Assembly (NCBI GenBank): GCA_964236735.1
Contig: CAXSFM010000003.1
Location: 1-64,000, forward strand
Direction of reading: 5' to 3'
DNA from: JAIVJG01 sp964236735
GTDB taxonomy: Bacteria; Acidobacteriota; Blastocatellia; Pyrinomonadales; Pyrinomonadaceae
DNA length: 64,000 nt
Under the pieces are notes generated by a model that made no database searches, had not been told where the DNA came from, and worked only from the letters and a program-made list of their open reading frames with translations. The position numbers were made by a program, and so were the translations under genes. This document shows, piece by piece, positions 17,101 through 26,855 of this stretch; the stretch's first letter is position 1; the number at the start of each line of letters is the position of its first letter.

Positions 17101-18432
17101 ATGAAGAACGATCTCTACACGCGCGCGGGCATCGAAGACGTGGCGGAATTTTACCGCACGAAATTCGTCTCGGATGAAGTGCTCGACGCTCGCTATTTCA
17201 AGCCGCTCGACCGCTTCGACATGAGATTTGCGCGGACGATGTGGGTTTATGACAATGTGCGCGCAGGCTCGCGCGTGCTCGATCTCGGCTGCGGGGCCGG
17301 GATGCTCGCGCCTCTTAAACTTAAAGATGTGACGCTGGCCGGAGTTGATCTCTCGGATGAATGCGCGCTCGCCGCGCGGCGCAACGGCTACGACATGAGC
17401 GTCGCGGCTCAATTGTCGCGCCTGCCTTTCGCCGATGATAGTTTCGATTACGTCGTGAGTCTCGATGTCCTCGGACACGTCGGCTTCGAGGAGAAGGACG
17501 CCGTGCTCGCCGAAGTCCGCCGCGTGCTGCGACCCGACGGCGTGACGTTGCACGGCATCGAATGCACAGACCGCCGCGCGCAGAAAAGTTACGACGAGAT
17601 GGACGCGGCGGAACTGCGCCGCTTCATCGAGATTGACGGGCACGTCGGGCTTGAGGAAGAACACGAACATGCCGCGCGCTTCCGTCGTTTTTTTCAGCAC
17701 GTCGCCATCGAGCCGCGCTACGCTTTGTGTCTGAGCAGCGACGAGTTTCTCAAGCAGGCGGATAGATACGGTCTGCCGTTTGAGACGGACTTTCTCGCAT
17801 ACCTGCGCGGCCTCTCGTTCGATGAGCGGCGCGCCTTCGACATGGCGATGGGCTACGTCTTCGGCAAAATCTCAGACCTCCACGTCAAGCTTCCCAAAAG
17901 CGGCCTCTACGTTTTTCTCAAGGCATCAAACGCTCCGCTCGGCGCTTTTTACAACGAGCACCGCGACCGCCGCGCGCTGCTCGCGCCGGAGACAAGCGTT
18001 GACGCGCCGCAGCGGTTCGTCTGTCTCGACCGCAGCCGCGATGCGACTTTTGATGATGGATGGTACGAGCCGAACACTCTGCCGCCCGTCGCGCGCTGGA
18101 TGAAGCGGCGCGGGCGCGTGCGCTTTCACGCCGCCAAACTTTCCGCGCTGCGTCTCGATTTAACGACGCACATGCCGGAGCTTTCGCGCGCGCGTCCGCT
18201 CGAACTCGAAGTCTCTTTGAACAACGTGCGGCTGTGCGCCGTCTCGCTTTTCCGTCATGGCTGGATTGAGTTGCGCGCCGATGTGCCGTCAGAGTTAGCG
18301 ACGAGCGCGGGCGGTGAATTTGAGCTTGAACTGCGCGCCAGCCGAACGTGGCAACCGCGCCCGACGCATGACGAGACGCGCGATGATCGAGAGTTGTCCG
18401 TCGCCGTCTGCAACGTCGAGATTTTCAGTTAG
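17101..18432 (+). CDS. class I SAM-dependent methyltransferase with C-terminal beta domain
   Basis: 443 residues. The SAM motif VLDLGCGAGMLA is at about 60-71, then LAGVDLSDECALAAR (motif II) and FDYVVSLDVLGHVGFEEKDAVLAEVRRVLRPDG (motifs III to V) are typical of the Methyltransf_11 class. Residues 320-443 form a beta-rich extension (LPPVARWMKRRGRVRFHAAKL, LELEVSLNNVRLCAVSL), suggesting a lectin-like or accessory domain. It begins directly after the heptamer repeat, so its ribosome site is unclear. Context implies glycan or lipid-carrier methylation; the acceptor is unknown. Confidence 0.8.
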   Translation: MKNDLYTRAGIEDVAEFYRTKFVSDEVLDARYFKPLDRFDMRFARTMWVYDNVRAGSRVLDLGCGAGMLAPLKLKDVTLAGVDLSDECALAARRNGYDMSVAAQLSRLPFADDSFDYVVSLDVLGHVGFEEKDAVLAEVRRVLRPDGVTLHGIECTDRRAQKSYDEMDAAELRRFIEIDGHVGLEEEHEHAARFRRFFQHVAIEPRYALCLSSDEFLKQADRYGLPFETDFLAYLRGLSFDERRAFDMAMGYVFGKISDLHVKLPKSGLYVFLKASNAPLGAFYNEHRDRRALLAPETSVDAPQRFVCLDRSRDATFDDGWYEPNTLPPVARWMKRRGRVRFHAAKLSALRLDLTTHMPELSRARPLELEVSLNNVRLCAVSLFRHGWIELRADVPSELATSAGGEFELELRASRTWQPRPTHDETRDDRELSVAVCNVEIFS

Positions 18433-18466
18433 CCTTCAATTCGGAGAGGAAACTTTTCGCGCCTCA

Positions 18467-19522
18467 ATGTCCATTCGCAACATTCTGATTTGCACCACGC
18501 AGGTTCCCTTCACGACGGGCGGCGCAGAGTTGCACGTCGAAGGGTTGAGACGCGCGTTCGTCGCTGCGGGGTACAACGCCGAAATCGCCGCGCTGCCGTT
18601 CAAGTGGTATCCGCCCTCAGAGATTATGCGCGGCGCGCTGGCGTGGCGGATGCTCGATGTGAGCGAGTCGAACGGCAAAGCGATTGACCTCGTCGTCGGG
18701 ATGAAGTTCCCCGCCTACCTCGTCGCGCACGAGCGCAAGGTGCTCTGGATTATGCACCAGTATCGCGCCGCCTATAATTTGTGGGGCACGGCCTTCGACG
18801 ATCTCTCGACGTACACGGACGGCGCGCGCGTGCGCGAATGGATACGCCACTGCGACGCGCGTTTCATTCCTGAGGCGCGCAAAGTTTTCGCGAATTCGCA
18901 GACCGTCGCGCGGCGTCTCAAACAATACAACGACATCGAGAGCGAGCCGCTTTATCATCCGCCGCCGCGCGCCGAAAATTTGCGCGCCGATGGCGAGCAG
19001 GGCGACTATATTTTTTATCCGAGCCGGCTTGAGCCGCAAAAGCGACAGGAACTTTTGATTGAAGCGTTAAGCCACACGCGCACGCCCGTCAAAGTCGTCT
19101 TCGCCGGCGGCACGCGCGACGCGAAGCATTACGAAACGCTCGTCAAGCAACACGGCGTCAGTGATCGCGTGCAGTTGCGCGGATTTATCGCCGAGTCGGA
19201 GATTGTGGAGTTGTACGCGAACGCGCTTGCGGTCTGCTATCTGCCGTTTGATGAAGACTACGGCTACGTGACGCTTGAGGGAATGCTTTCCGGCAAGCCC
19301 GTCGTCGTCGCACGCGACGGCGGCGGCGCGACCGAGTTCATCGAGCACGAGCGCGAAGGTCTGATCGTCGAACCCGATGCGCGCCACATCGCCGAAGCGC
19401 TCGACAGGCTTTATCTCGACCGCATGGACGCGCAACGCATGGGAGCGCGCGGGCGCGAAAAACTCCAATCCATGCGCCTCTCGTGGGAAAACGTCGTCGA
19501 GCGAATTATTTCAGCCGCGTGA
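18467..19522 (+). CDS. family 4 glycosyltransferase
   Basis: 351 residues. The N-terminal half shows QVPFTTGGAELHVEGLRRAFVAAGY, a GT4 acceptor-side motif with the GGAE loop. The C-terminal half has YIFYPSRLEPQKRQELLIEAL, VVFAGG, VQLRGFIAESEIVELYANALAVCYLP, then YGYVTLEGMLSGKPVVVARDGGGATEFI with the E-x7-E motif that contacts the nucleotide sugar. An upstream open frame overlaps the methyltransferase, but ATG 18467 starts the real domain; GGAGAGGA at 18443-18450 is 16 bases away, rather far. It acts on the cytoplasmic face to extend a lipid-linked glycan. Sugar specificity is unknown. Confidence 0.9.
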   Translation: MSIRNILICTTQVPFTTGGAELHVEGLRRAFVAAGYNAEIAALPFKWYPPSEIMRGALAWRMLDVSESNGKAIDLVVGMKFPAYLVAHERKVLWIMHQYRAAYNLWGTAFDDLSTYTDGARVREWIRHCDARFIPEARKVFANSQTVARRLKQYNDIESEPLYHPPPRAENLRADGEQGDYIFYPSRLEPQKRQELLIEALSHTRTPVKVVFAGGTRDAKHYETLVKQHGVSDRVQLRGFIAESEIVELYANALAVCYLPFDEDYGYVTLEGMLSGKPVVVARDGGGATEFIEHEREGLIVEPDARHIAEALDRLYLDRMDAQRMGARGREKLQSMRLSWENVVERIISAA

Positions 19523-19706
19523 AAACAGAAGGCAGTAGGCAGAAAGCAGAAAGCAGTAGGCAGTGGGCAGAAAGCAGTAAGTAATTAAAAGCGGCATTGC
19601 TTCTTCAAGACTGAAACACAGAAGGCAGTCAAGGTTCTCGTGATTCTTGACTGCCTTCTGCCTTCTGCTTACTGCCCACTGCCCACTGCTTACTGCCTTC
19701 TGTTTT
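19522..19706. repeat. heptamer-period hairpin element, GGCAGAA units (large)
   Basis: The left arm reads AACAGAA, GGCAGTA, GGCAGAA, AGCAGAA, AGCAGTA, GGCAGTG, GGCAGAA, AGCAGTA. The right arm is its imperfect complement and shares the exact outer end AAAACAG. Inside, 19619-19633 and 19646-19660 form a further 15-bp perfect stem. It lies between two convergent genes and supplies NRRQ and the stop of the downstream minus-strand gene. Confidence 0.85.
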
Positions 19707-22437
19707 TGTACTCTCCTGATTCGAGGAAGACGCGGCTCAGGCTGCGATAGTCGCCGGTGCGATTGAGGTCTGCGAGCCAATAATTGAAGCCGTCGAGATT
19801 TTTGTCGGGCGCATCGGCGGGGCCGCGCCGCAAGTACGCGAAGTAATGCATGAGCAGGAAAGCGGCGTTGTAATCCTGACGATAAAGTTGACGACTCTCC
19901 GCGATGCGGCGCAGCGCGAAGGCGCGTGACTCCCTGCCGCTGCCGAGTTGCGCGATCAAATCCGCGCGCTCGCCCGCAGGCGCAAGGGTAACGCCCGCAT
20001 TCGCGTAGAGCGCATCCACATAATTCTCATTAGACATCTGAGCGTAGCGCGCGTTGAAGTCGTCGCTTGCGACGAGAGAGGCCGCGAGAGCGCGTTTGTT
20101 TTGCTCAAGCACCTCCTCCCAACCTTGCGCGCCGACGAAGACGCCGCGTCCCGCCGCGCGCATGTCGTCCATCAACTCGCGATACTGCGGCATCCGCCCC
20201 GTCAAAACTTTGCGATAACGATAGACGGCGTAACCCGCGTGCGGAAACTCGACGAGCAGTTGCGCCGGATCAACGTCGAGCCTCGATGCGAACTCGCGCG
20301 GCGCGAAGATGGGAAGACCTGTCGCCGCATCACGCGCCACGTTTTCCGAAGCAGCACGCGCGACAATTTCCGTCGCGCCAGTCGCCGTCGTCATGTGCTG
20401 GCGCGTGTCGTAGATGATGACGCCGGTGTCGCGGAAAAAGACGGGAAAGCGCGCGTCAAAAAATGATGCGTCGGCGTTGAGCGTGTCGCGCTCCGCGCGT
20501 CCGAGATAGACGAAATCAATCGCGTAGTAGCGCAGCAAATCAATCGCGTCGTCGCCCCCGGCGTAGATTCGTTTCACGTCGGCCTCGCGCTGCGCGTAGT
20601 CGTACCCGTGACTCCAGAGCCATGCCGTGTCGCCGCGCAACACCGCGCGCCCGGCGAGGCTCAGGATTGGTTGCTGCACAATCGGCGCGGTGAGAAAGAG
20701 CGCGCGCGGCGCGGTGTGCTCGCGAACAAAACGCGCGGCGGCGATCTCCGCGTCGTTGAAGACGAGAGCGCGTTCGGCGCTTTCGTGTTGCAGCGTGAGC
20801 ACGCCGGTCGCGATGGAGATGAGCGCGAGACAGGCGGCGAGAAGTCGAAAGCCAAAAGATAAAAGTCGGATGCGGCGGATGCGCGCCACCCGCACGAGCC
20901 ACGCCGCGACGAGCACGCAACTGACGGCGTGCCAGTAGAACATGAGCTTAATGTTGTCGTAATCGTTGGGCGTGAAAATGACGAGCAAGCTGACGATGAA
21001 GAGGGTGACGAAGGCGAGATAGAAACGTCGCCATGCGGACGGAAGCGACGCCCACGCCGGGACGACGAGCAAGAGCGGCAGGCCGATGTTCTTCAGCCAG
21101 TAGAGCGGCGGGTTCGACGCGCTGTGGCTGCGCCATCCCAACTGAAAATGTATGAAGCCCGGCGCGCCGGCGGCGACGTGGCCGGCAAGGCTCGCAAAAT
21201 GCGGCAGCGCGAGCAAGACGGCGGGTGTCCAGAAAGCGAGCCACGCGCGACGCGGGCGAAGTGCAAAGAGGAAGACGCTGACCAGTCCCACCGCCAGGTA
21301 CGTGTGCGTGTGAAAGAGAGGCAGCAGCCCGGCGAGCGCGCCCGCGAAGAGCAGCACGCGCACGCTTGCCGCGCGTCTGATGGTTACACCGCGCGTTTCA
21401 ATTTTTAGTGCGCCGTCTTCTTCATTGTTTGAAACGCTCCCCGCTTCGCTTTTCGTGATGACCTTTGATTGAAGTTTTGTTTTATCGCTCGTCCATTCGC
21501 GCCATGCGATAGCGAAGAGCGAGAAGATGATGAGGGCGAGCGGCAGCCCGTAGAGGCTTGTGCGTTGCGGCAGCAGCGTGTCGGCGATGATGTTCGTCCA
21601 ACTGATTTGCTCTGCGGGCAAGTTGGCGTAGTTGAGACTCATCCGCGACCAGAATTCAACGAAGCCGCGCCCGCTCGCGCGCCAGTCTCGAAAAAAATAG
21701 ACGAAGCCGAAGCCGCCGTTGAGCAAAAAAAGTATCGTCGCGAGAGCCGCCGACATTTGCGTTCGCGCTTCGCTTGCGCGTTGCGTGTAGCCGATGATGC
21801 GACGCGCGAACGTGTAAAAGATTCCTGTCAGCACGAGCGAGAGCGCGACACCCGTCAAGATGAGCGCGTGGCGTAGCGTCATGCCGAGCGCGACGAGCAG
21901 CGCCGTCTGAAAATCCGGCAGGAATGGATAAAGGAGCGGCGCGGGCGGAAACGGCGTGTAGGCGGGCGGGAAATTTCCGCCGTACAAAAACGATGTGCTG
22001 ATCGCGAGATGCCAGGGCAGATCATACTGCGTGCTGCCGCCCGAATAGATGCCGCCGTCGCCCGCCAACAACATTCGCACAGAAAAGAGATGCGCGTAGA
22101 TGGGCGCGAAAATGACGAGGACGAAGAGCAGCCCCGCGTCGCGCGGGCGTGATGAAAACGGCTCGCGCTCTCGAAAGCGACGACACAAGAGCGCGAGCGT
22201 CGGCAGCCAGAAAAGAATGGTGGCGAGCGTGGTGAAGATGGTCAGGACAAACGCGAGCGCGAAAGTCAGTTCGCCGTTCAAGCGCGCGAGCAGATAACCG
22301 GCGAGCGTCGTCAACATCCACCCCGTAACGACGCCCCAGAGCCACTCTTCGGCGCGCGTGAGCAAGCCGCGCAGCGTGCGCCGCACCAGCGCCACTCCCG
22401 ACAGAGCCGCGCCCGCCAGGAAAAGCAAAGCCATCAT
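19690..22437 (-). CDS. large polytopic membrane protein with C-terminal DUF4214-like module
   Basis: 915 residues. Residues 1-560 contain about 13 hydrophobic helices with periplasmic loops (LLAGDGGIYSGGSTQYDLPWHLAISTSF is the first large loop, with acidic residues as in GT-C enzymes), so it may be a lipid-linked sugar transferase; I cannot assign a family. From about residue 700 to the end it carries a module homologous by eye to those at 31099-32046 and 44563-46677: GVFVGAQGWEEVLEQNKRA, NENYVDALYANAGVTLAPAGERADLI, NAAFLLMHYFAYLRRGPADAPDKNLDGFNYWL. The last residues and stop come from a heptamer repeat. The start at 22437 is 420 bases from the divergent glycosyltransferase start. Confidence 0.8.
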   Translation of the reverse strand: MMALLFLAGAALSGVALVRRTLRGLLTRAEEWLWGVVTGWMLTTLAGYLLARLNGELTFALAFVLTIFTTLATILFWLPTLALLCRRFREREPFSSRPRDAGLLFVLVIFAPIYAHLFSVRMLLAGDGGIYSGGSTQYDLPWHLAISTSFLYGGNFPPAYTPFPPAPLLYPFLPDFQTALLVALGMTLRHALILTGVALSLVLTGIFYTFARRIIGYTQRASEARTQMSAALATILFLLNGGFGFVYFFRDWRASGRGFVEFWSRMSLNYANLPAEQISWTNIIADTLLPQRTSLYGLPLALIIFSLFAIAWREWTSDKTKLQSKVITKSEAGSVSNNEEDGALKIETRGVTIRRAASVRVLLFAGALAGLLPLFHTHTYLAVGLVSVFLFALRPRRAWLAFWTPAVLLALPHFASLAGHVAAGAPGFIHFQLGWRSHSASNPPLYWLKNIGLPLLLVVPAWASLPSAWRRFYLAFVTLFIVSLLVIFTPNDYDNIKLMFYWHAVSCVLVAAWLVRVARIRRIRLLSFGFRLLAACLALISIATGVLTLQHESAERALVFNDAEIAAARFVREHTAPRALFLTAPIVQQPILSLAGRAVLRGDTAWLWSHGYDYAQREADVKRIYAGGDDAIDLLRYYAIDFVYLGRAERDTLNADASFFDARFPVFFRDTGVIIYDTRQHMTTATGATEIVARAASENVARDAATGLPIFAPREFASRLDVDPAQLLVEFPHAGYAVYRYRKVLTGRMPQYRELMDDMRAAGRGVFVGAQGWEEVLEQNKRALAASLVASDDFNARYAQMSNENYVDALYANAGVTLAPAGERADLIAQLGSGRESRAFALRRIAESRQLYRQDYNAAFLLMHYFAYLRRGPADAPDKNLDGFNYWLADLNRTGDYRSLSRVFLESGEYKNRRQ

Positions 22438-22861
22438 CGCGCGCTCTTGTTTTGCTCGCCGGTGGAGTGCGGCGTGCGTGCTTTGTCTTCGATGGAATTC
22501 ACGAGAGCGGTGTCGCGCAGGTCATTGATGTCAGGCCGCGTCACCAACGTCGCCGGCGCGCAGAAGAAGGCGTGCAGGATTAAGACTTCATGCCGCCGAG
22601 ACGAGCGCCGCGCGATTAACGCGAGCGGCAAAAAGCGTCGCGCCGCGTGTCGTCTTTGACCTTCGTGAGCTTTGAAATTGAGCGCGGGCGCGCTTGGCAT
22701 TTTCATGCGTGAAATGTTACGGTCACGTCCTTCAACGCAGTTCTTCCGACTTCAACTTTTGTATGCGGCGGCGATTTTCGGAGTGTCTGAAATGAGTGGG
22801 CATTGTGTGCGCCGCAAAATGTAATGTCAAGAATAGCCGTCGCCTGAATTTGGAACGCGCA
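22438..22861. other. intergenic region between divergent genes
   Basis: About 420 bases between the membrane protein (minus) and the GT2 gene (plus). A 90-codon arginine-rich minus frame overlaps the membrane protein start by 4 bases, but its composition looks like spurious coding. Promoters for both directions should be here; I could not pick convincing -35/-10 pairs. Confidence 0.4.
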
Positions 22862-23797
22862 ATGTACAGAGAGCGTCGCATCGCCGTGGTTGTTCCCGCC
22901 TACAACGAGGCGCAACACATCGGCCAAGTGTTAGGCACGATGCCGGATTACGTTGACCATGTGATTGCGGTGGACGATTGCAGCAGCGACGGCACGTTCG
23001 AGGCCATCGTCGCTTGCGCCGACCCGCGCACCGTGGCGTGCCGGACGCCCGTGAATGTGGGTGTCGGCGGCGCGACGCTGACGGGCTATCGTCGCGCCCT
23101 TGAACTCGCGTGTGATGTCGTCGTGAAGATGGACGGCGACGGGCAGATGCCGCCCGAATACCTTCAACACCTGCTCGATGCTGTGACCGAGCAAGGGTAC
23201 GACTATGCGAAGGGCAACCGCTTTCTGGCCGGCGAGTCGCTCGCGTTGATGCCGAAGCACAGGCTCTTTGGCAACGTTGTGCTGACGTTCGTCAACAAGC
23301 TCGCCTCCGGCTACTGGCACATCTTCGATCCGCAGAACGGTTACACAGCGATCACCTGCGCGGCGTTGCGGCGGCTTGATTTCGATGACATTCACGCGCG
23401 CTTCTTTTTTGAGAACGATATGCTCATCGCGCTCAACCTGCACAACTTCCGCGTCCGCGACATCGCGATTCCGGCGCGTTACGGTAATGAGGTGTCCGAC
23501 CTCAATCCCTTCAAGATCAGCGTCACGTTCCCCTTGCTTTTTATCCCGCGCCTCTGGCGACGCATTTATCAGAAATACGTGCTGCACGATTTTTCGCCCA
23601 TCGCGCTTTTTCTCTTCGCGGGGCTGCTCCTTTTCGCGTGGGGCGCGCTCTTCGGCGCTTACCACTGGGCGATGAGTATTCAGACGGGACGCGCGACGCC
23701 GACGGGCACGATTATGCTCTCGGTGCTGCCGCTGATTCTGGGCTTTCAACTCATCCTGCAAGCCATCGTGCTCGACATACAGGAGACGCCCAAATGA
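22862..23797 (+). CDS. family 2 glycosyltransferase, polyprenyl-phosphate sugar synthase type
   Basis: 311 residues. IAVVVPAYNEAQHIGQVL begins the GT-A fold, DDCSSDGT and the KMDGDGQMPPEYL motif give the catalytic acidic residues, and two membrane helices close the chain (PIALFLFAGLLLFAWGALFG and IMLSVLPLILGFQLILQAIV). This is the layout of GtrB/DPM1-like enzymes that charge a polyprenyl phosphate with one sugar. Such products feed GT-C membrane transferases, and the next gene, overlapping by ATGA, is a polytopic membrane protein. The long frame starts at 22796, but ATG 22862 directly precedes the domain. Confidence 0.9.
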   Translation: MYRERRIAVVVPAYNEAQHIGQVLGTMPDYVDHVIAVDDCSSDGTFEAIVACADPRTVACRTPVNVGVGGATLTGYRRALELACDVVVKMDGDGQMPPEYLQHLLDAVTEQGYDYAKGNRFLAGESLALMPKHRLFGNVVLTFVNKLASGYWHIFDPQNGYTAITCAALRRLDFDDIHARFFFENDMLIALNLHNFRVRDIAIPARYGNEVSDLNPFKISVTFPLLFIPRLWRRIYQKYVLHDFSPIALFLFAGLLLFAWGALFGAYHWAMSIQTGRATPTGTIMLSVLPLILGFQLILQAIVLDIQETPK

Positions 23798-26037
23798 GCG
23801 GCGCACGGCTGGCCGCCAAAGTGGAGTTCGGAGACCTCCTGCTCCCGCTCTATGCGGCGGTCTTCGTGCGCCAGTATTTGTGGGCGCTCGACAATAACGT
23901 ACTCGCATGGGCATTAACCGCCGCCGCCGTCGCGCTCCTCTGGTTCGTGCATGTTCGCACGAAGGAGAACGTGGAAGAGCGGACGCCGCATCTGTTCTGG
24001 GCGGTCGTCGCGCTGCCGCTGCTGGCGATCTACGCGTTGCGCGTGGCGTTTCCAGACCTCTCGTTCGACGTGCTCAATCACCGCCTGATTCAATCGGAGA
24101 GGGCGCTCGGCGGCGTGCTCTTTCGCCCCGGAGATTTCTTCCCGACAATTTTTCCTTTCAATCCCTCGTCGGACATGCTGACAGGTCTCACACGCCATTT
24201 TCTCGGCTACCGGCTGGGCACGATTATCAACTACCTCGCGCTCCTCTGGACGGGGACGATTCTCAACAAGCTGCTGCGACCGTTTATCGAGCGCGCCGTG
24301 TGGCGTTGTCTCGGAGTGCTGCTGGCGCTGGTGACCGAGTACGTGCTGTTCGAGATTAACAACTACATGGTTGATCTGCTCGCGTTGCCGTTGTTGCTTG
24401 AAGCGCTGCGCCTCGCGCTGAATTACGAAGAGTCGGAGCGCAAAAGCCGCGATTTGATTTACGGGGCGTTGCTGACGGGCGTGTGCGTCGCGCTGAAGCT
24501 CACCAACATCGCGATGGCCGCGCCCGTCATCCTGATCTTCGCCTTCAGCTTTTTCAAAACCCACTCGCTTCGATTTGAAGCCCGTCAATTTGCGCTCATC
24601 CTGCCGGCGGGCGTCGCCTTTCTCGCGCCGCTCCTGCCGCACGCTTTCTATATCTACGAACAGACGGGCAGCCCCTTTTTCCCGCTCTACAACAGGCTGC
24701 TGAAATCACCTTACTGGCCGGACGTGAACGTGTATGACGGCAGGTGGGGGCCGCACGGATTGTGGGAGACGATGGCGTGGCCGCTGCTGGCCTTCAAAGA
24801 AGGCGGGCGGCTATCGGAACTCGCCGTCTATTCAGGACGCATCACGCTCGGCTTTATCGCCGCCGTCTTCTGTCTGCTGCTCCCGCGCGTTGACCGGCGC
24901 ATTCGTCTGATCTCTTTTTGCGTGCTGCTCGGCTCGGTGCTATGGAGTGCAACGAGCGGCTACATTCGCTATGCTCTCTTTCTCGAAGTGCTGGGGGGCC
25001 TCCTTCTGCTCTACCTGTCGCACTACCTGCTGGAGCGCGCGTCGGGTTGGCCGCGCGTGCCGAAACGGGCGGCGGCCAGCTTGACGCTGTGCTTATTGGC
25101 CGCGCAGTGTGTGGCGTCGTGCGTTTACGTTTCACAGAATGAATGGGGCGGGCGACCGACTTGTTTCGGCGAGCCGAAAACTTCTCTCAGGGAGATGCGA
25201 TACGCGATGCGTGACCATACGCTGACGAAGTTTCTCGCGCCGGAGTTGCGTGCGCGATTCGAGCGCGTAGAGGCTTGGATTGTCAGCGACATCAAAACCA
25301 ACGGCGTCGAAATCCTGCTGCGCGGGGACGTGCCGATGTTGGCGGTGAACAACACTGAATATTTCGACATGCCGAAGTCGAGGCGGCGATTCGCCGACAC
25401 GCTCCGCGAAATTCGCGGGAGACGGATGTACTCTTTGAGCCTGACGGAAGACCTCGACGCTTCGCTCGATTATCTCAGGAGGCGCGGGCTGGCAACCGGC
25501 GAGGTCGTGCCCGTCACTGTCCCCTTCTTCTCCACGCGCACGCAGCTTCCCATGATGCTGATCGAAGTCGTATCGCCCGAACGCCACGCGCCGTCGCAGA
25601 ATCGTGAGGGGCAGGCGGGAGAGATGGAAGCCGCGCCAACCGGAGTCGCACTGCCCGATGACGCCTTCGCCGCGCGCATCACGCTGCCGCAAGCGCCCGC
25701 CACCCTCCGCGCCGGACAGACAGAGACTTTGCGCGTCTTGCTTAAAAACGAAAGCGAGGTGGCGTGGCCGGGTCAACAACCGGAGTGGAAATACCAGTTG
25801 ACCATCGCCGACCGCTGGCTGGACGCGCGTGGAAACATGGTCAACAATCTGGACGGGCGAGGCATCCTCACGCGCGACCTTGCGCCCGGCGAGGAGACGG
25901 AACTATCTCTGGCCGTGAACGCGCCCGCCGTGCCCGGCGAATACACACTTGAGATTGACGCGGTGCAGGAAGGAGTCGCATGGTTCAGCGACAAAGGCTC
26001 GAAGACGTGCCAGTTGAAGTTGAAAGTCGAACCATAG
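23794..26037 (+). CDS. polytopic GT-C-like membrane protein with C-terminal beta-sandwich module
   Basis: 747 residues. Roughly ten membrane helices cover residues 10-450, with a first loop containing FPDLSFDVLNHRLIQSERAL and a later HAFYIYEQTGSPFFPLYNRLLKSPYWPD element often seen in uncharacterised membrane glycosyltransferases. Residues 450-610 are a soluble loop. Residues 620-747 are a beta-sandwich (ARITLPQAPATLRAGQTETL, RWLDARGNMV, TRDLAPGEETEL, PGEYTLEIDAVQEGVAWF) shared with four other proteins here. ATG 23794 overlaps the GT2 stop as ATGA, so the two are translationally coupled. A donor-and-transferase pair is likely, by inference. Confidence 0.8.
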   Translation: MSGARLAAKVEFGDLLLPLYAAVFVRQYLWALDNNVLAWALTAAAVALLWFVHVRTKENVEERTPHLFWAVVALPLLAIYALRVAFPDLSFDVLNHRLIQSERALGGVLFRPGDFFPTIFPFNPSSDMLTGLTRHFLGYRLGTIINYLALLWTGTILNKLLRPFIERAVWRCLGVLLALVTEYVLFEINNYMVDLLALPLLLEALRLALNYEESERKSRDLIYGALLTGVCVALKLTNIAMAAPVILIFAFSFFKTHSLRFEARQFALILPAGVAFLAPLLPHAFYIYEQTGSPFFPLYNRLLKSPYWPDVNVYDGRWGPHGLWETMAWPLLAFKEGGRLSELAVYSGRITLGFIAAVFCLLLPRVDRRIRLISFCVLLGSVLWSATSGYIRYALFLEVLGGLLLLYLSHYLLERASGWPRVPKRAAASLTLCLLAAQCVASCVYVSQNEWGGRPTCFGEPKTSLREMRYAMRDHTLTKFLAPELRARFERVEAWIVSDIKTNGVEILLRGDVPMLAVNNTEYFDMPKSRRRFADTLREIRGRRMYSLSLTEDLDASLDYLRRRGLATGEVVPVTVPFFSTRTQLPMMLIEVVSPERHAPSQNREGQAGEMEAAPTGVALPDDAFAARITLPQAPATLRAGQTETLRVLLKNESEVAWPGQQPEWKYQLTIADRWLDARGNMVNNLDGRGILTRDLAPGEETELSLAVNAPAVPGEYTLEIDAVQEGVAWFSDKGSKTCQLKLKVEP

Positions 26038-26078
26038 CTATCAAAATCAAACGAACAACGAAAGGATGATTTACTGAC

Positions 26079-26666
26079 ATGAAAACGAGAAGCATTTTAC
26101 TGACACTGACCACCACGACCACCATCATCGCGTGCGCCTTGCTGCTCGCGGCCTGCGGCGACTCCAGCACAGGGCGGCAGCCAGCAACGGACAATTCGGC
26201 GGCGGGCAAGACGGGGACGGCGACCAACAGCGCGCCTGACCCAAACGTTCCTTCCGCGTTGCCGGACAATGGTTTCAAGGCGCAAATCACTTTGCCGGAT
26301 GCGCCCGCGAAGTTGCGCGCCGGTGAGAAGGCGACCCTACAGGTCAAGATTAAAAACGCCAGCGATGTGACGTGGTATGCGCGCGGCGCGTTGGTCAACA
26401 CCAATCCCGGAAATAAGTTTTATCTGGCCGCCGGCAATCGCTGGTTGAGCGCGGCAGATCAGACAGTCATCACGAACATGGATGGACGCTACGGCCTCAA
26501 TCGCGACCTCAAGCCCGGCGAGGAGACGGAAATTCCCCTGATTATCACCGCGCCGAAAGTGGCGGGTGATTATCTGCTCGACGTTGACCTCGTGCAGGAA
26601 CAGGTCGCGTGGTTTCACGAGAAAGGCTCTGCGACGGCGAAGGTTAAAGTGTCGGTCGTCAAATAA
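26079..26666 (+). CDS. lipoprotein consisting of a single beta-sandwich module
   Basis: 195 residues. A lipoprotein signal ends LLLAAC (Cys 25), followed by a disordered linker rich in Ser, Thr and Ala to about residue 65. The remainder is the same beta-sandwich that ends the upstream membrane protein: AQITLPDAPAKLRAGEKATL, GNRWLSAADQ, NRDLKPGEETEI, AGDYLLDVDLVQEQVAWF, KGSATAKV. It lies 41 bases after that gene and is probably co-transcribed. The module is found elsewhere only fused to enzymes in this window, so the free form may be a glycan-binding or partner-binding lipoprotein. No catalytic residues are apparent. Confidence 0.8.
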   Translation: MKTRSILLTLTTTTTIIACALLLAACGDSSTGRQPATDNSAAGKTGTATNSAPDPNVPSALPDNGFKAQITLPDAPAKLRAGEKATLQVKIKNASDVTWYARGALVNTNPGNKFYLAAGNRWLSAADQTVITNMDGRYGLNRDLKPGEETEIPLIITAPKVAGDYLLDVDLVQEQVAWFHEKGSATAKVKVSVVK

Positions 26667-26718
26667 TTTTCAATTGTCGGCCCGCCGTATATTTTTCCGG
26701 CGCGATGTCGTGAAGGTA

Positions 26719-26852
26719 GCAATCAGCGTTCAGCAATCAGCAGCCAGATTACTCTCCTTTCAAGAGCCAGCGGCCTCGACGTTGCGTGATTGCTGGCGGG
26801 AAAGCAAAGACTTTGCTGATCGTTAACTGCTGAACGCTGACCGCTGATCGCT
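26719..26852. repeat. heptamer-period hairpin element, CTGAACG units
   Basis: The left arm is built of GCAATCA, GCGTTCA, GCAATCA, GCAGCCA. The right arm is CTGAACG, CTGACCG, CTGATCG. The unit period is 7 bp and the arms are imperfect complements around a longer spacer of about 75 bases. It ends 4 bases before the ATG of the next gene. Confidence 0.7.
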
Positions 26853-26855
26853 TTT

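Noticed and set aside
22434..22706. 90-codon minus-strand frame overlapping the start of the large membrane protein by 4 bases
   Set aside because: The ATGA-type overlap looks gene-like, but the translation is arginine- and histidine-rich without any motif, and GC-rich DNA readily gives such frames.
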